Source: an uncultured Lactobacillus sp.
GTDB taxonomy: Bacteria; Bacillota; Bacilli; Lactobacillales; Lactobacillaceae
Reading direction: 5' to 3'
DNA length: 53,726 nt
Assembly: GCF_902491705.1 (NCBI RefSeq)
Contig: NZ_CABUIW010000009.1
Location: 1 to 53,726 of the forward strand
Shown: positions 52,479 to 53,726 of the stretch, one piece after another
Layout of the letters: the number at the start of each line of letters is the position of its first letter
Numbering within the stretch: the first letter of the stretch is position 1
Program-made: the position numbers and the translations under genes
Notes under the pieces: model-generated
What the model saw: only the letters and a program-made list of their open reading frames with translations
Told to the model about the DNA's origin: nothing
Databases searched by the model: none

Positions 52479-53604
52479 AGAAAATTTATTGCCGCAAAAT
52501 GACATCCATCGCCGGATTATTCATCTGGATATGGATGCTTTTTACGCTTCAGTAGAAATTAGAAGACATCCCGAATATAAAGATAAGGCACTAATTGTAG
52601 GAATGGATCCGCGTCAAAATAATGGACACGGGGTAGTGGCGACTTGTAATTATGTAGCACGTAAATATGGAGTTCATTCAGCTATGGCAAGTATTCAAGC
52701 AGTCCGTTTGATTCCTAAAGAAAAGCTGGTTTTTGTACCGCCTGATTTTAAAGTTTATAGAAGTACATCTGCGCAGATTCACTCTTTTATGCATGAGATT
52801 ACAGATCGAGTAGAATCGGTCGCCTTAGATGAAGCGTATCTTGATGTAACGAATAATAAAGTTGGTCTAGATTCAGCTGTACAGATAGCTTTGAATTTGC
52901 AAAAAAGAATTCGTAAAGAGTTGGGATTGAACTCTTCTTTTGGCGTTTCATATAACAAATTTTTAGCTAAAATGGGTTCAGAATATGCTAAGCCTTTTGG
53001 TAGAACTGTAATTTTGCCAAGTGAGGCTAAACGATTTTTAGGGATGCAAAAAATTGAAAAGTTCCCGGGAATTGGGCCAAAAACGCAAGAGCAGCTGCAC
53101 GAAATGGGTGTTTATACAGGTGCAGATTTACAACAAGTTGATGTGTTAGAGTTAATCAAAAAGTTTAAAAAGATGGGCTATATTTTAGCCCAGCATGCTC
53201 GAGGCATCGATTTAAATCCAGTTGTGACTGATTCAGAAGTTAACCGCAAATCAATTGGAATAGAGCGTACCTATGAACCGGCAATTTTTACCGAAGATGA
53301 AGCTCTTAGCAAGATTCGCTCTTACTGTGCTTATTTGGAAAAAGAATTAAAAAAGCGGAATTTTCGTGCATCCACGATAGTGCTAAAAATTCGCAATAAT
53401 GATTTCAATACAGTCACTAAAAGAAGAAAATTAACTAAACCATCTGATGACAAGTTTGATTTTTATGAAATAGCTAGAGAATTATTTGAAAGCACTCATG
53501 GCTTTTTAGAAGATGGGATTCGTCTTTTAGGAGTAACTGCAACAGACTTTAAAAAAGAAAATTATCAAGCAATTAACTTGTTTGAAGTGGGACCTAAAAA
53601 GTAG
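52471..53604 (+). CDS. dinB: DNA polymerase IV (Y family), 3' end supplied by an insertion sequence
   Basis: Error-prone translesion polymerase of 377 residues. HLDMDAFYASVE holds the first catalytic Asp, SVALDEAYLDVT the second acidic pair; the helix-hairpin-helix KFPGIGPKTQEQLHEMGV and the little-finger domain follow. The start is ATG 52471, overlapping zwf by 8 bp with only a weak ribosome binding site; the open frame further upstream lies inside zwf. The last codons (from GAAGTGGGACC, giving EVGPKK) come from the terminal repeat of the adjacent IS3 element, so the native C-terminus, which commonly carries the beta-clamp motif, has been replaced. The catalytic core is complete. Confidence 0.9.
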   Translation: MNKENLLPQNDIHRRIIHLDMDAFYASVEIRRHPEYKDKALIVGMDPRQNNGHGVVATCNYVARKYGVHSAMASIQAVRLIPKEKLVFVPPDFKVYRSTSAQIHSFMHEITDRVESVALDEAYLDVTNNKVGLDSAVQIALNLQKRIRKELGLNSSFGVSYNKFLAKMGSEYAKPFGRTVILPSEAKRFLGMQKIEKFPGIGPKTQEQLHEMGVYTGADLQQVDVLELIKKFKKMGYILAQHARGIDLNPVVTDSEVNRKSIGIERTYEPAIFTEDEALSKIRSYCAYLEKELKKRNFRASTIVLKIRNNDFNTVTKRRKLTKPSDDKFDFYEIARELFESTHGFLEDGIRLLGVTATDFKKENYQAINLFEVGPKK

Positions 53605-53726
53605 ACATTTTAAAACATAGGATTAATAGAGGCTTGATTCCGATATTCTTTCGGAGTTAAGCCTTTTAATCTGCTCTTTATCCTTTCTTCGTTATAGTAT
53701 TTGATATATTCCTCTATAGCTTGAGC
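53583..53726 (-). mobile_element. Right end of an IS3-family (IS1223/IS150-like) insertion sequence, cut by the window edge
   Basis: From 53583 the plus strand reads TGAAGTGGGACC, continuing to AGTAGACA, a terminal repeat that matches the left-edge repeat at 21 of 25 positions. The transposase OrfB C-terminus is encoded just inside it on the minus strand. The element is inserted in the last codons of dinB. The rest lies beyond the window. Confidence 0.8.
53610..53726 (-). CDS. IS3-family transposase OrfB, C-terminal fragment
   Basis: The minus strand encodes AQAIEEYIKYYNEERIKSRL followed by KGLTPKEYRNQASINPMF and a stop. The YIxYYNxxRI...LKGLTPxEYR pattern is the end of the DDE integrase domain of IS3 (IS150/IS1223 group) transposases, just after the catalytic Glu region. 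The stop lies 27 bp inside the end of the element, as usual. The gene continues past the window edge; orientation matches the OrfA fragment at the other edge. Confidence 0.9.
   Translation of the reverse strand, partial: AQAIEEYIKYYNEERIKSRLKGLTPKEYRNQASINPMF

Noticed and set aside
1..53726. A composite transposon carrying the whole window
   Set aside because: The content is core genome in conserved Firmicutes order; the flanking elements are better explained as separate insertions.

Overview
The window looks like the chromosome of a low-GC Lactobacillus, most likely the L. johnsonii / L. gasseri group. This rests on AT-rich codon use, strong AGGAGG-type ribosome binding sites with frequent TTG and GTG starts, a giant serine-rich LPXTG adhesin, a SLAP-domain surface protein, IS3 elements of the IS1223 type, and Firmicutes gene order (tadA-SRP RNA-dnaX-ybaB-recR; tmk-darA-holB-yabA-rsmI; tsaB-rimI-tsaD ... 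ydiF-type ABC-F-rex). The species is an inference from sequence character, not a database match.

Layout. Both edges are cut IS3-type insertion sequences in the same orientation: the left terminal repeat and first codons of OrfA at 1-66, and the OrfB C-terminus with the right terminal repeat at 53583-53726. Positions 344-11157 hold one giant serine-rich repeat adhesin (about 3,600 codons) broken by a single-base deletion near 3256. Two glycosyltransferases (11282-13363) that could decorate it follow, then a small membrane protein. 13808-14925 is rplJ-rplL behind an L10 autoregulatory leader. 14998-16775 holds an ion channel, an RsmC-like methyltransferase and a small membrane protein. 16872-20570 is tadA, SRP RNA, dnaX, ybaB, recR and yaaL. 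20672-24463 is tmk, a cyclic-di-AMP receptor, holB, yabA, rsmI and an acyl-ACP thioesterase. 24511-27392 is folT and tsaB-rimI-tsaD. 27443-31419 is a family III CoA-transferase, a ydiF-type ABC-F ATPase and rex. 31458-36079 is a complete sucrose locus (scrR, scrB and divergent scrA) with a nearly symmetric control region. 36170-40196 is more accessory: SLAP surface protein, membrane protein, Rgg-like regulator, and a LytTR regulator coupled to a LiaF-like membrane protein. 40227-42324 is groES-groEL under two CIRCE-like elements. 42521-44005 is a lone AlbA/Schlafen-type protein. 44263-50922 is mutS-mutL-ruvA-ruvB-yajC, and 51027-53604 is zwf and dinB.

How it works together. Most of the window is housekeeping: ribosome stalk, clamp loading and recombination, nucleotide supply, t6A tRNA modification, redox control, sucrose uptake and cleavage, chaperonins, mismatch repair and Holliday junction processing. 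The most unusual points are: the frameshifted adhesin with a precise 141-bp tandem array and no accessory Sec genes in view; a MutL whose metal-binding endonuclease motifs are all degenerate; a second CIRCE-like palindrome that overlaps the stop codon and terminator of the LiaF-like gene; mirror-image sucrose promoters whose -35 boxes lie inside the repressor operators; a channel gene that looks leaderless; and a dinB 3' end made of insertion-sequence DNA. I did not find a clearly new multi-gene system. The best candidates for something under-described are the LytTR/LiaF pair next to groESL and the AlbA protein followed by paired 11-bp repeats.
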